A stretch of DNA of 64,000 nucleotides from Prevotella sp. (GTDB taxonomy: Bacteria > Bacteroidota > Bacteroidia > Bacteroidales > Bacteroidaceae), in the NCBI GenBank assembly GCA_017619375.1, contig JAFZSL010000075.1, positions 186,001-250,000 on the forward strand. The letters run 5' to 3'. The translations under genes were made by a program, and so were the position numbers. The notes beneath the pieces were generated by a model. The model searched no databases and was not told where the DNA came from. It worked only from the letters and a program-made list of their open reading frames with translations. This document shows, in pieces, positions 1-9,561 of the stretch. How positions within the stretch are numbered: the first letter of the stretch is position 1; every line of letters starts with the position of its first letter.

Positions 1-1143
1 ACGCTGTCTCATCTCCTCCTCCACCGTCTGTGCGGCGGTGGTGCGGATGTTGGTCAGCAGGTCGGCTTTCTCTTCGCAAGACCTCTTCAGGAGGGCAAGT
101 TTTTCTTCCATTTCCCGCAATTGCTCGTCACCGCCGTCTATCTGCCCTATCTGCCGCTCGATGTCTTGTTTCAAGGCGATCAGTTCACCGACGTTCTCCA
201 CGTGGTGTTTCTGTTCGAGGTGGTAAAGGGTGTCCAACCGGTTGTCCACCTCCTCCATGCGACGGGGGTCGAACTCCACCTCTTCGCCTTTCGTCGACAC
301 TTCGGAGGCGATGTCCTTCAGTTCGATGAAACAGCTCTCCAGGCGTTCTGCGGCCTCGGCGATGTCTTTGTACACCTCCTTCACCCCGTCGATGGCATGG
401 CTGGCGGATTTCAGCCGTTCCACCACGCCTCCTTCTCCCGAGAGAAGGTTGTCGGCTTCGTAAAGCGCGCTTTTGATTTCCTCGGCATGTGAGAGCATCT
501 CCTGCTCTTCTTCCAGTTGCTCCTGCTCGCCTTCCATCAGGCGGGCCTCTTCCAACTCATGGTATTGGAATCGCAGGAAGTCCTCGCTTTCACGGTTCTT
601 CTGGAGCAGTTCACGGGTCTTTTCTATTTCCTTGGCCAGGGTGCGGTAGGTGTTGAAGGCCGTCTGGTAGTCGGCCAGGGCTTGCGGATTGCCGGCGATG
701 ATGTCGAGTACGTTGAGTTGGAAGTCCTCTTTGTTGAGCAGCAGGTTCTGATGCTGGCTGTGGATGTCGACGAGCATCGCTCCCAGTTCCCGGAGTGTGG
801 TGAGTGCCACGGGGGTGTCGTTGACGAAGGCACGGCTTTTCCCCGCGCTGGTCAACTCTCTTCTGAGGATGCAGTCGCCATCGTCGTATTCGAGGTCTTT
901 TTCCTCGAAAAACGATTCCATGTCGTATTTGCGCAAGTCGAAGTGGGCTTCCACGGTGCAGCGGTCGCGACCGGCCTTGATGGCCTTGGTGTCGGCGCGT
1001 TGTCCAAGCAACAGTCCCAAGGCTCCGAGGATGATGCTCTTGCCGGCTCCTGTCTCGCCGGTGATGACGGAGAACCCTCCCTCAAACGAGATGTCAAGTT
1101 CGTCGATGAGGGTGAAGTTTTTGATATATAATCGGTGTAGCAT
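1..1143 (-). CDS. recN: DNA repair protein RecN, N-terminal part (cut by window edge)
   Basis: Only residues 1-381 are visible; the gene continues beyond the left edge. The start ATG is at 1143-1141 and the protein opens MLHRLYIKNFTLIDELD. A Walker A motif (GETGAGKS, about residues 29-36) is followed by the Q-rich segment DIHSQHQNLLL and then long Glu/Gln/Leu-rich stretches that look like coiled coil, the order expected of an SMC-like RecN. RecN is a cytoplasmic ATPase acting at double-strand breaks during recombinational repair. It lies 24 bp downstream of the DUF4835 gene on the same strand, an arrangement common in Bacteroidales, and is probably co-transcribed with it. The missing C-terminal half should hold the Walker B motif. 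Confidence 0.93.
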   Translation of the reverse strand, partial: MLHRLYIKNFTLIDELDISFEGGFSVITGETGAGKSIILGALGLLLGQRADTKAIKAGRDRCTVEAHFDLRKYDMESFFEEKDLEYDDGDCILRRELTSAGKSRAFVNDTPVALTTLRELGAMLVDIHSQHQNLLLNKEDFQLNVLDIIAGNPQALADYQTAFNTYRTLAKEIEKTRELLQKNRESEDFLRFQYHELEEARLMEGEQEQLEEEQEMLSHAEEIKSALYEADNLLSGEGGVVERLKSASHAIDGVKEVYKDIAEAAERLESCFIELKDIASEVSTKGEEVEFDPRRMEEVDNRLDTLYHLEQKHHVENVGELIALKQDIERQIGQIDGGDEQLREMEEKLALLKRSCEEKADLLTNIRTTAAQTVEEEMRQR

Positions 1144-1167
1144 GTGCAGGATGACGTTAATGGGATT

Positions 1168-2070
1168 TCATTGCTTGATTTTCTCCCATGCGTTGTTTTG
1201 TGAGGCGTTGATGCCGAAAAGGATTTCATACACCTTTTCCTTTTCGTTCTGCGTGCCCTTGCCCTTGTAGATGTTGGCCAATTCGTCTTTCTTGTAGTCG
1301 GTCCAGATTTGGGGGAGCATGCTCAGGGGCTTGTTTTCATGCGCCTTTTTCAGGCACTCCTCCAAGGCTGTGGTCACGTTGGTGCGCCCGCGTTCCACAT
1401 TGGTGGCCATCTCGTCCAGCCCTTTGCGGTAGTAGTCATACTGCAGTTGTCGGAAGGGTTGCATTCCGCCATCGAGGTAGTCGTTGATGATGGCGAAGCG
1501 ATTGCGGTCGTTGTCGAATGCCTTCCAGCCTGGAAAATTGAGGTTCTGGGCGTTGTTGGTGAGGTTCATGCACCGCTGCAGGACATCCTCGCCGCCCATG
1601 GGTGAGAAACTGTCAAGGTCGAGGCCGATGATGAGGTAGGCGTAGTAGGCGATGAGCGCCACGAGTTGGTTGTCGATGATTTCCTCGTTGAACTCCAACT
1701 GGTCGAACTGCTGGAACTCAAAACTGAAGTCGTTGTCCCTGTTGTTGTACAACGTGGTGGTGTAGGCAGAGTTCCACACGGGGCGGTTGGCCTGGATGAG
1801 TGCGTTGCAGGTGAAGAGATTCGACGAATTGTCGTATTTCGTCACCGTGATGTTGAAGTTGCAGTTGATGCGCTCGTTTTGCTGGAACTGCAGGCTGGTC
1901 CACTGCTTGTCGTTGATGAATTGCTCCAAGGTCTCCTGCAGGTTTTCAAATACGCTGGCGTCGGTGCCTTGTATCTGGTTGTGGTTGATGGTGACCTTTG
2001 CCGACAGTTCCTGGGCTTGTGCGCTGAGGGTGAAGAGTGCCATGCAGGCCATGATGAATACCTTTTTCAT
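1168..2070 (-). CDS. DUF4835 family protein, PorD-like
   Basis: This 300-residue protein starts with a signal peptide (MKKVFIMACMALFTLSAQAQ) and has no lipobox or further membrane segment, so it is predicted periplasmic or outer-membrane associated. The body is rich in Asn, Tyr and Phe, with segments such as FINDKQWTSLQFQQNERINC and YLDGGMQPFRQLQYDYY that resemble the DUF4835 family. That family is named after PorD, linked in Porphyromonas to the type IX secretion system, but its molecular role is not settled. The position just upstream of recN is typical. Length is normal for the family. Three secreted proteins in the window carry a tail that could be a type IX cargo signal, so a link is possible but inferred. 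Confidence 0.8.
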   Translation of the reverse strand: MKKVFIMACMALFTLSAQAQELSAKVTINHNQIQGTDASVFENLQETLEQFINDKQWTSLQFQQNERINCNFNITVTKYDNSSNLFTCNALIQANRPVWNSAYTTTLYNNRDNDFSFEFQQFDQLEFNEEIIDNQLVALIAYYAYLIIGLDLDSFSPMGGEDVLQRCMNLTNNAQNLNFPGWKAFDNDRNRFAIINDYLDGGMQPFRQLQYDYYRKGLDEMATNVERGRTNVTTALEECLKKAHENKPLSMLPQIWTDYKKDELANIYKGKGTQNEKEKVYEILFGINASQNNAWEKIKQ

Positions 2071-2104
2071 ATGCTTGTCTGGGGTGGGTCTTGTTTGATG
2101 GGGG

Positions 2105-2112
2105 CAAAATTA
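2105..2112 (-). promoter_or_regulatory. -7 box of the DUF4835-recN operon
   Basis: Read on the minus strand this is TAATTTTG, a full match to the Bacteroidetes -7 consensus TAnnTTTG. It lies 35 bp upstream of the ATG of the DUF4835 gene. No clear TTTG is present at the -33 distance, so this is a partial match. Confidence 0.45.
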
Positions 2113-2209
2113 GGAAAAATAGGCGCAATAACCGCTTGTAAAACGCAAAAAAAACAAAAAAGTACCATACTTTGATAAGATAATATTACAATAATTCATA
2201 ATTTAAATG

Positions 2210-2217
2210 TAATTTTG
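2210..2217 (+). promoter_or_regulatory. -7 box upstream of the secreted protein at 2266
   Basis: TAATTTTG matches the Bacteroidetes -7 consensus and lies 49 bp before the ATG at 2266, giving a leader of about 40 nt. The -33 region is AT-rich without a clear TTTG. Confidence 0.45.
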
Positions 2218-2265
2218 TGCCGTATTTACGCCCTATCTTTATACTAACTAATTAAACAAACGCTT

Positions 2266-4332
2266 ATGAAGAAAATTTTTACTTTGTTTGCCGTTGCCAT
2301 CATGGCTCTTTCTGTCAATGCACAGGAGAGGGTGCTCTTTGAGAATGGTGGCGCTTATGGCAATGGAGCAACTCTGACTTCAGAGAACACCAAGGTGGTG
2401 CTGGGCAATGACCGCGCAACCAAGAACTATGACCTTAAACTATCTACCTGTAAGGCTTATTGCGCTGAGTTGTTCGGACAGCAGGTGATGGTGGAGAACA
2501 GCGAGACGGGTGAGATGGAAGAGAAGACCCGCGTGGTGTATGTTGTTGGTGCAAACAACCCTAAGGATGGTGAACTCGACGGCAGCGACAAGAGTTCCGG
2601 CTCTGGCTACAAGCCCGAGAGCATGAACCTCCCGCAGTCGGGTTGCTACTATATGATTACTCCTGCGAAGGACGGCCACATCACCGCTTTTGTCATTGTC
2701 AATAGTAGTAAGAACCTCTATGTGGTGAAGAGCAATGGCGAGTGCCTGTCCAAGAACCAGCTTACTGTCAAAGCCGATGGAGAAGAGCCTACTGTGGTGA
2801 CCATCAACGATGACTTCACTCTTGACGAGAAGACCACGGGTACGTTGGAGTTCGACGTCGTGGCCAACGAGACCTATTACGTGTTCTGCACAGGCTCGAA
2901 ACTCAGTTTCGGTGGCTATGTGTTCACTCCCAAGGCAGACGTAGGTCCCGGTGGCTTGGTGATCGACCCTGCACTTCCTATCACATTCGACTCATGGGAT
3001 GCTAATTTCCTCATCCAGAAGACCGATGTGAAGGCTGGCGACAAGTTCGTGTTCACTTGCGAGCCTGTTGATGTTGAAGGTTGGGAGTGGGGACCACAGG
3101 TTCTTCCGAAGAGCAATGCCGACTGGAGCGACCTTGGCAGCGCTCTTGTCCCCAATGAAGAGGGCAAGGCCATCTTCAAAATCACTGAGGAGTTTGCAGA
3201 GGTCATTAATGGCAACGGCGGCCTCCGTGTCCAGGGTATGGCTGTCAAGGTGACTGCCGTGGAATTTGTCGAGGGTACCGCTCCTGGTCCCGAGGGCGAC
3301 CATGTCAGCATCATCGACAAGTTCACCTATACATGGAACAGTAGCGAGTCCTTGACTCACAATGACGATGGTTCCATCACTTTCAACGCAGTGTCATGGG
3401 GTGGCTTGAGCGCATGGATGGCTGAGAATGACACACCGGTCGACTGGTCTGAATACAGCAAGATCGTGTTTGAGTATGCTGAGCCTGCTACTGTCAACAC
3501 CCAGATTGTCGTGCAGACGGTGAGTGGCGATGTCAAGGCATGGGGCGAAGTTGGTATCACCAAACTCGAGTGCTCGTTCGAAGAGGCTGATGTCACTCAG
3601 GTCAACCAGGTGGCTCTTCAGTGCTCCGATGTCACCACGCTCGTCATCAAGGATGTCTATCTCGTCAAGGCTGGCGGCAGCGTCGGTCCTCAACCCGAGG
3701 AAGGATGGCAGGAACTCGTCAAGAACGGTGACGTGGAAGGTGAAGACGGTACAAGCCTCATCACCAAGAATGGTGAAGACGGTGGTGCTTTCATCTTCAA
3801 TCCGCAGGCTGGCGTAGGCCTCGACGGCTCAAGGGCCGCTGTCGTCCATGCTGTCGACAATGCTGTTAACGAGTGGGATTCCCAGTTCTTCATCTATGCT
3901 CCCGACCATGTCTTCGCTGCTGGTGAGGAGTACAAGGTGTCATTCTGGGTGCGTGCAGACAAGGCTACTGCTGTCTCCGTCCAGGCTCACAAGAAGGCTG
4001 GCGAATACCTCCACTGGGCTGTCATCACAAATGGCGAGACTGTCAACATTCCTACCGAATGGACTGAGGTGACCTATCAGGGAACTGTCTCCGCCGAGCA
4101 GGATGGTATGCAGACCATCGCATTCAACCTCAACCAAGACAAGACCTTGGAGAACAACTACTACTTCGACAACGTCTCTTGGAAGGTGAAAGTGGATGAA
4201 ACTGGTGTGAAGGAAATCAACAATCCGAAGCAGCAGATGAACGGCCAGAAGTACAATCTTGCCGGCATGCGCGTGGGCGACGACTACAAGGGTATCGTCA
4301 TCCAGAACGGTCGCAAGTTCATCCAGAAATAA
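2266..4332 (+). CDS. secreted multidomain protein with CBM4/9-like module and sorting-type tail
   Basis: The 688-residue protein has a signal peptide (residues 1-19, ending SVNAQ) and several beta-rich modules. Residues about 225-335 and 345-470 look like two beta-sandwich domains. Residues about 480-660 (from WQELVKNGDVEGEDGT to YYFDNVSWKV) resemble a CBM4/9 carbohydrate-binding module. The last ~40 residues (KYNLAGMRVGDDYKGIVI, then NGRKFIQK) match the tail of the proteins at 45791 and 54581, a form common in Prevotella secreted proteins and similar to type IX sorting domains. No catalytic motif was recognised. It has its own candidate promoter and is followed by a strong terminator, so it is probably separate from the SusCD operon, though its position suggests a role in glycan binding. 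Exact function unknown. Confidence 0.8.
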   Translation: MKKIFTLFAVAIMALSVNAQERVLFENGGAYGNGATLTSENTKVVLGNDRATKNYDLKLSTCKAYCAELFGQQVMVENSETGEMEEKTRVVYVVGANNPKDGELDGSDKSSGSGYKPESMNLPQSGCYYMITPAKDGHITAFVIVNSSKNLYVVKSNGECLSKNQLTVKADGEEPTVVTINDDFTLDEKTTGTLEFDVVANETYYVFCTGSKLSFGGYVFTPKADVGPGGLVIDPALPITFDSWDANFLIQKTDVKAGDKFVFTCEPVDVEGWEWGPQVLPKSNADWSDLGSALVPNEEGKAIFKITEEFAEVINGNGGLRVQGMAVKVTAVEFVEGTAPGPEGDHVSIIDKFTYTWNSSESLTHNDDGSITFNAVSWGGLSAWMAENDTPVDWSEYSKIVFEYAEPATVNTQIVVQTVSGDVKAWGEVGITKLECSFEEADVTQVNQVALQCSDVTTLVIKDVYLVKAGGSVGPQPEEGWQELVKNGDVEGEDGTSLITKNGEDGGAFIFNPQAGVGLDGSRAAVVHAVDNAVNEWDSQFFIYAPDHVFAAGEEYKVSFWVRADKATAVSVQAHKKAGEYLHWAVITNGETVNIPTEWTEVTYQGTVSAEQDGMQTIAFNLNQDKTLENNYYFDNVSWKVKVDETGVKEINNPKQQMNGQKYNLAGMRVGDDYKGIVIQNGRKFIQK

Positions 4333-4350
4333 ACTGGAAAACTAATTATA

Positions 4351-4379
4351 AGAGGGTGGCCTCACGACCACCCTCTTTC
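4351..4379 (+). terminator. Rho-independent terminator after the 2266 gene
   Basis: AGAGGGTGG (4351-4359) pairs perfectly with CCACCCTCT (4368-4376) across an 8-nt loop and runs into TTTC. It separates the 2266 gene from the SusCD operon. Confidence 0.8.
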
Positions 4380-4446
4380 ATTGAAACGAGTCAGCCAAAA
4401 GGCACAAAGCAAACTACAACCACAATAATCCTTTTTTATAAGGAAA

Positions 4447-4478
4447 TTTAAGGGACTCAACCTAAAAACCTATTTTTG
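4447..4478 (+). promoter_or_regulatory. candidate promoter of the mannan locus (susC)
   Basis: TTTA (4447-4450), a 20-bp spacer and TATTTTTG (4471-4478) fit the Bacteroidetes promoter with one mismatch in the -33 box. The predicted transcription start (about 4485) lies after the first possible ATG at 4481, which favours the ATG at 4499. Confidence 0.5.
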
Positions 4479-4498
4479 ATATGAATTTAAGAAAGTCT

Positions 4499-7400
4499 AT
4501 GAAGAAGCATGGCCTTGCTATATTATATAAGGTGATGCTGCTATTCTTGACGTTGCTGCCTTTGCAGGCGTTTGCCCAGACGGTGGAAGGAACGGTCGTC
4601 GATGAAGCCAATGGCGACCCCGTCATCGGGGCGACAGTCAAAATCAAGGGCTCCAGCACCGGCGTGGTGACCGACCTCGATGGCAACTATTCCATCGAGG
4701 CCGCCGTTGGCCAGACGTTGGAATTCTCCTACATTGGTTATGCCACTCTCGCGGTGAAGGTCACTAAGGCTGGACGGCTCAACGTCCGTCTCTCCGAGGA
4801 TACCCACACCCTCGACCAAGTGGTCGTGGTGGGTTATGGTACGATGAAGCGCAGCGACCTCACGGGAGCCGTGGCGAGCATCGACGAGAAGGCCATCAAG
4901 CAGGGTGTGAACACCAACATCGAGCAAGCCATGCAGGGCCGCATCGCCGGTGTGCAGGTGACACAGAACTCCGGCGCACCGGGTGGCGGCATCTCCGTCC
5001 AGATTCGTGGTGTCAACTCCCTTTCCGCCAACGAGCCGCTCTACATCATCGACGGCATCGCCGTGTCGGGACAGACCGATGGCAACTCCAGCGCCTTGTC
5101 GGGACTCAACCCCTCCGACATCGTCTCGCTTGAAGTGCTCAAGGATGCCTCCGCCACCGCCATCTATGGTTCCAGGGCTTCCAACGGCGTGGTTATCATC
5201 ACCACCAAGAGAGGCACGGAGGGCAAGACGCAGGTGCTGTATGAAGGTTATGCCGGATGGCAGCAGATTCCCACGCAGTTGGACTTGATGAACCTCAAGG
5301 AGTATGCCGTGTTCTACAATGAGAGAGGACGGCTTTATGGAGGCGACTGGGCCATGCGTGAGGACTTCAAGGACCCGTCGCTGCTCACCGAAGGAACCGA
5401 CTGGCAGGACGTGCTCTTCCAGACCGCATTCATGCACAACCATCAACTCAATCTTAGCGGAGGTTCTAAAGACACCAAGTTCTCCATCTCAGGAGGCTAT
5501 CTCGACCAGGACGGCATAGGCATCGGCTCCAGTTTCCAAAGAGCCTCCTTCCGTTCCAACCTTGACATGAACGTCAATAAATGGTTGTCAGTGGGTGCCA
5601 ACGTGTCGTTTGCCAACACCAAGCGCACCGTCACCTTCGACGAGTCAAACGTCATACAAATCGCACTGTCGCAATTCCCCGATGTGGCCGCCAAGAACCC
5701 CGACGGCACATACGGCTTCAACAGCGACGCCACGGACAAGTTCAACGTCTCCTACCAAAACCCCCTCTTCGAGGCCGACATGCGTGAGAACGACCGCAAG
5801 AACTTCTCCATCGACTATAATTTCTTCGCCAACATCATGCCCGTCAAGGGGCTCAACATACGCGTGGAGTATGGTGGCAGCAGGGGATGGAACCACACCT
5901 ATCAGTTCCAGCCCGACTACCAATATGGCAACACCATCATCACCTCGCAATCCACACGGCGCATTGACAAGAACGAATACAACTCCTTCAAGCAATACGC
6001 CACCTATGACATCGACCCTCTCAAGGGCCATCACCTCCAGATGATGCTCGGCCATGAGGCACAGTGGGGTGAGTGGGGCTTCCTCTCCGGCAGCAGGAAA
6101 GGCTTCGTCTCCGACGACATCCACTACCTGAGCGTGGGCGACGCCAACACTGCCACCAATGACAACGGCGGCAACACCTGGAGCATTGAGTCCTATTTCG
6201 GACGTCTCAACTACAACATCCATGACAGGTATCTCCTCACCGCCACCCTCAGGACCGACGGATCCTCCAGTTTCAGCAAGGATAACAGATGGGGATGGTT
6301 CCCTTCGGCCGCTGTCGCTTGGCGCATCACCCAGGAGAAGTTCATGGAGAACGTCAAATGGCTGCACAACGCCAAACTCCGTCTGGGATGGGGACTCGTG
6401 GGCAACCAGCAGGCAGGAAGTTATGCCTATGGCTCCACCCTCAAACCCATCACCACCGCATGGGGCACCGGTTTCCTGCCTTCCAACGTAGGCAATCCCG
6501 ACCTCACATGGGAATCGACCAAGGCATGGAACATCGGTTTGGACCTCAATCTCTTCAGTCGCATAGAAATCATCATCGACGCCTATCTCAAGAATACCGA
6601 CAACCTCTTGATGACGGCGGCGCTTCCCACTTACGCCAATATGAACAGTTGGCTGGGCATGAACGCACCTTGGGTGAATGCCGGAAGCATCCGCAACAAA
6701 GGTATCGAGTTCACCATCAACTCGCAGAACATCAAGACGAAAGACTTTGACTGGCGCACGGGAGTCACCTTGAGCATCAACCGCAACAAACTCGTCAAAC
6801 TCAATAGTACCGCTTCGGCCATCCAGGGCATCGACAGCAGGAACCTCACCTACACCCTTTCCGAAGTGGGAGGAGCCGTGGGACGCTTCTATGGATACAA
6901 CGTCATCGGCATGTTCACCTGTGAGGACGACTTCTACCAGAAGAACCAACTCGGAGAGTACATGCTCGACAAGGATGGCAACCGCCTGCCAGTGGCAAGG
7001 CCGGTGGCCACCGACGGCACCATGCATCCCATACAGGTGGATGGCATCTGGGTGGGCGACTACATCTTCGAGGATGTCAACGGCGACGGCGTCATCGACG
7101 AGAGCGACCGCAAGTACATCGGCAACCCCAACCCCGATTTCACCTTCGGCATCAACAATGTCATCACTTGGAAGAACTTCGAACTCTCCTTCTTCTTCAA
7201 CGGAAGCGTGGGCAACGACATCTACAACTATGTGCGCGAGCGTCACACCAACTACCTCAACTGGGGCAATTATCTCAGTTCGGTGGCCGACTTCGCACGC
7301 GTCGAGTTACGCGACCCGGACGGACTGGGAACAGACATATCCAATGTGTTCGTGGCCAACGCCGAAACGGCGAAGAGCCAGCGTATCAACCCTGCGCGCA

Positions 7401-7693
7401 CCAACCTCAACGAGAACAACCGTGTCAGTTCCCGATTCATCGAGGATGGCTCATACATCAGATTGAAAACACTCTCGCTCGCATGGAACATGCCTTGGAA
7501 GTGGTCGCATAAGATCGGCATCGAATGGATGCAACTCTATGTCAACGCTCAGAATCTCTTCACCATCACCAAATATGATGGTTACGACCCGGAGATTGGT
7601 GCTTACAACCAGAGCGTCATCATGCAAGGCATCGACATGTACAGATATCCCTCGCAGCGCATCTACAATGTAGGTCTGAAAGTGAAATTCTAA
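4499..7693 (+). CDS. susC-like: SusC-like TonB-dependent outer-membrane transporter
   Basis: About 1064 residues. A signal peptide (MKKHGLAILYKVM to QAFAQ) is followed by a carboxypeptidase-like N-terminal extension (VEGTVVDEANGDPVIGATVK), the region VVVVGYGTMKRSDLTGAV that precedes the plug in SusC proteins, the plug itself (GRIAGVQV, IRGVNSLSANEPLYIIDG) and a long C-terminal beta-barrel ending VGLKVKF. It imports glycan oligosaccharides across the outer membrane with the SusD protein encoded 40 bp downstream. An in-frame ATG at 4481 would add six residues, but the promoter-like -7 box ends three bases before it, so 4499 was chosen. It is the first gene of the mannan locus, so the expected substrate is beta-mannan or glucomannan oligosaccharide; that specificity is inferred from neighbours. 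Confidence 0.95.
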   Translation: MKKHGLAILYKVMLLFLTLLPLQAFAQTVEGTVVDEANGDPVIGATVKIKGSSTGVVTDLDGNYSIEAAVGQTLEFSYIGYATLAVKVTKAGRLNVRLSEDTHTLDQVVVVGYGTMKRSDLTGAVASIDEKAIKQGVNTNIEQAMQGRIAGVQVTQNSGAPGGGISVQIRGVNSLSANEPLYIIDGIAVSGQTDGNSSALSGLNPSDIVSLEVLKDASATAIYGSRASNGVVIITTKRGTEGKTQVLYEGYAGWQQIPTQLDLMNLKEYAVFYNERGRLYGGDWAMREDFKDPSLLTEGTDWQDVLFQTAFMHNHQLNLSGGSKDTKFSISGGYLDQDGIGIGSSFQRASFRSNLDMNVNKWLSVGANVSFANTKRTVTFDESNVIQIALSQFPDVAAKNPDGTYGFNSDATDKFNVSYQNPLFEADMRENDRKNFSIDYNFFANIMPVKGLNIRVEYGGSRGWNHTYQFQPDYQYGNTIITSQSTRRIDKNEYNSFKQYATYDIDPLKGHHLQMMLGHEAQWGEWGFLSGSRKGFVSDDIHYLSVGDANTATNDNGGNTWSIESYFGRLNYNIHDRYLLTATLRTDGSSSFSKDNRWGWFPSAAVAWRITQEKFMENVKWLHNAKLRLGWGLVGNQQAGSYAYGSTLKPITTAWGTGFLPSNVGNPDLTWESTKAWNIGLDLNLFSRIEIIIDAYLKNTDNLLMTAALPTYANMNSWLGMNAPWVNAGSIRNKGIEFTINSQNIKTKDFDWRTGVTLSINRNKLVKLNSTASAIQGIDSRNLTYTLSEVGGAVGRFYGYNVIGMFTCEDDFYQKNQLGEYMLDKDGNRLPVARPVATDGTMHPIQVDGIWVGDYIFEDVNGDGVIDESDRKYIGNPNPDFTFGINNVITWKNFELSFFFNGSVGNDIYNYVRERHTNYLNWGNYLSSVADFARVELRDPDGLGTDISNVFVANAETAKSQRINPARTNLNENNRVSSRFIEDGSYIRLKTLSLAWNMPWKWSHKIGIEWMQLYVNAQNLFTITKYDGYDPEIGAYNQSVIMQGIDMYRYPSQRIYNVGLKVKF

Positions 7694-7733
7694 GATGGTG
7701 CATCATTGTTATACTACTAATAGGACTGAATAT

Positions 7734-9536
7734 ATGAAAACCAGAATATTTCAACTCATGATTCTCGGGGCTTGTTGCAGCATGACACTATCGCTCGTCA
7801 GTTGCGGCGAGGACTTCCTGGACAAGACACCCGAGAGTGAATATGTAGCCAGTACATATTACAACAGCGATGCTGCCGTGATCAAAGCCATCGAACCGCT
7901 CTACAATCGTGCATGGCACGAGTTCAACAGGCGTTCTCTCATGGCAATGGGTTCAATCAGGGCCAACGATGCTTGGAACCCCTATGTCAATGCGGAGTTT
8001 GCCAGGTTCCAACTCACGGGACTCGATGAGAACGTCGCCGCTGCATGGTCTGCATTATACAACGTGGTGAGCATGACCACTGAGACCATCGACAACGTCA
8101 GGAACTATGCCACAGGCGATGTCTCGGAAGAGGTGAAGAACCAGGCCTACGGCGAATGCTACCTCCTCAGGGCAACCGCCTATTTCTACCTCCTCAGGGG
8201 ATGGGGCGAGATTGTGCTGTATGAGAACAATCAGGAAATCATCAACCAACCCATCCGTCCTCTCACCAAGGAAGAGGATGTGCTCAAGTTCATCGTGCGC
8301 GACCTTCGACGAGCCATCGAGTTGTTGCCCGTCGTCGGTGCCGACCACCATCCTTCGCGCTATGCCGCCAAGGCCATGCTTGCCAAGGTGTTGCTGGCAC
8401 AAAGCGGATGGAACAAGAGCGAACGTGACCAGGGCATCCTCAGCGAAGTGGTCAAACTGTGCGACGAAGTCATCAACTGCGGACAGTATGCCCTCATGGA
8501 CGACTACGAACAACTCTTCCGCATGCAGAACAACGACAACCCGGAGACCATCCTCGCCCTCCGTTGGGCAAAGCCCAGTTCCAACGAATATGGTTCGATG
8601 AACGCCACCTACTCCGACCTCGCCTCTAACGACATCTCCGACGATGTCAACGTGTGGGGTGGTTCGCTATGTCCTTCGCCCGACATGATTGACTATTACA
8701 ACGAGGAACCCGCCGACTCCTTCCGCCTCCGTGGCACCTTCTTCTCATTTGGACGGCACTACGACTACCTTTGGATGAATGAGGGTGGCTACACCTACAG
8801 GAAGAATTGGATGCAGGTGAAAAAAGGCGTGTTGGGAAGAAAGGCCGACGCCAACGGCGAACTCGACCAGATGGCCTCGCCGCTCAACACCTACATCATG
8901 CGACTTGCCGATGTCTATCTCATCAAGGCAGAGGCCTTGCTCGGCAACCAGATGGAAACCTCCGACCCGCAGGCGCTGGCCGCATTCAACGCCACACGCA
9001 TCAGGGCCAAGTTGCAACCGAAGACCTCGTTCTCCTTCGACGACCTCGTCCGCGAGAGACGCATCGAGTTCTGCATGGAGTATCTCAATTGGTTCGACAT
9101 GGTGGTATGGTATCGTTGGAAGCCGCAATACATGCTCGATTTCTTCAACAACAAGCAGCACCGCGCCTTTGAAATCAGGGAGAACGACATCCTGAAGAAC
9201 GACGACGGCACCTTCAGTTACCGCGCCTTCCTCAACAGCGGCACCGACTGCTGGTATTTCGCCGACTGGACGAATCACGACGGCGGCGTCTATTGGAACG
9301 ACTTCATGGCAAAGAATGCTGATATCAATGCCAAGAACATCTTGGAGAACGGAAACATCATCCTTACAAAGAAGGATGGGTATGTCTATGATGTCAACGA
9401 CCTGGTGAGCCAGAACAAGAACCTCATTCCCATCACCCTCAATGAGGCCAACATCTTCATGCCGTATCCTGAGACAGATGTCATCCAGAACCCCTATTTC
9501 AACCAGCCTGCTCAGAACTATGATTTCGGAGAGTAA
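7734..9536 (+). CDS. susD-like: SusD/RagB-like surface glycan-binding lipoprotein
   Basis: 600 residues from the ATG at 7734; an in-frame ATG at 7695 would place 13 extra residues before the signal peptide and is less likely. The lipobox is LSLVSC and FLDKTPESEY follows, typical for the SusD/RagB family. The TPR-rich body has characteristic segments YGECYLLRATAYFYLLRGWG and YIMRLADVYLIKAEALLG, and the family motif RERRIEFCMEYLNWFDMVVW is near the C terminus. It acts as a lid on the SusC transporter at the cell surface, binding oligosaccharide for import. It directly follows susC and is co-transcribed. Confidence 0.95.
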   Translation: MKTRIFQLMILGACCSMTLSLVSCGEDFLDKTPESEYVASTYYNSDAAVIKAIEPLYNRAWHEFNRRSLMAMGSIRANDAWNPYVNAEFARFQLTGLDENVAAAWSALYNVVSMTTETIDNVRNYATGDVSEEVKNQAYGECYLLRATAYFYLLRGWGEIVLYENNQEIINQPIRPLTKEEDVLKFIVRDLRRAIELLPVVGADHHPSRYAAKAMLAKVLLAQSGWNKSERDQGILSEVVKLCDEVINCGQYALMDDYEQLFRMQNNDNPETILALRWAKPSSNEYGSMNATYSDLASNDISDDVNVWGGSLCPSPDMIDYYNEEPADSFRLRGTFFSFGRHYDYLWMNEGGYTYRKNWMQVKKGVLGRKADANGELDQMASPLNTYIMRLADVYLIKAEALLGNQMETSDPQALAAFNATRIRAKLQPKTSFSFDDLVRERRIEFCMEYLNWFDMVVWYRWKPQYMLDFFNNKQHRAFEIRENDILKNDDGTFSYRAFLNSGTDCWYFADWTNHDGGVYWNDFMAKNADINAKNILENGNIILTKKDGYVYDVNDLVSQNKNLIPITLNEANIFMPYPETDVIQNPYFNQPAQNYDFGE

Positions 9537-9561
9537 CTTACAACCGCATAACATACGAAAC

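Noticed and set aside
5645-7246. Long minus-strand frame opposite susC
   Set aside because: Val/Asp/Gly-rich shadow of the susC coding sequence; no start signal or known domain.
9442-9561. 40-codon extension of the surface glycan-binding protein
   Set aside because: It overlaps the susD end in another frame and would bury the lipoprotein signal peptide.
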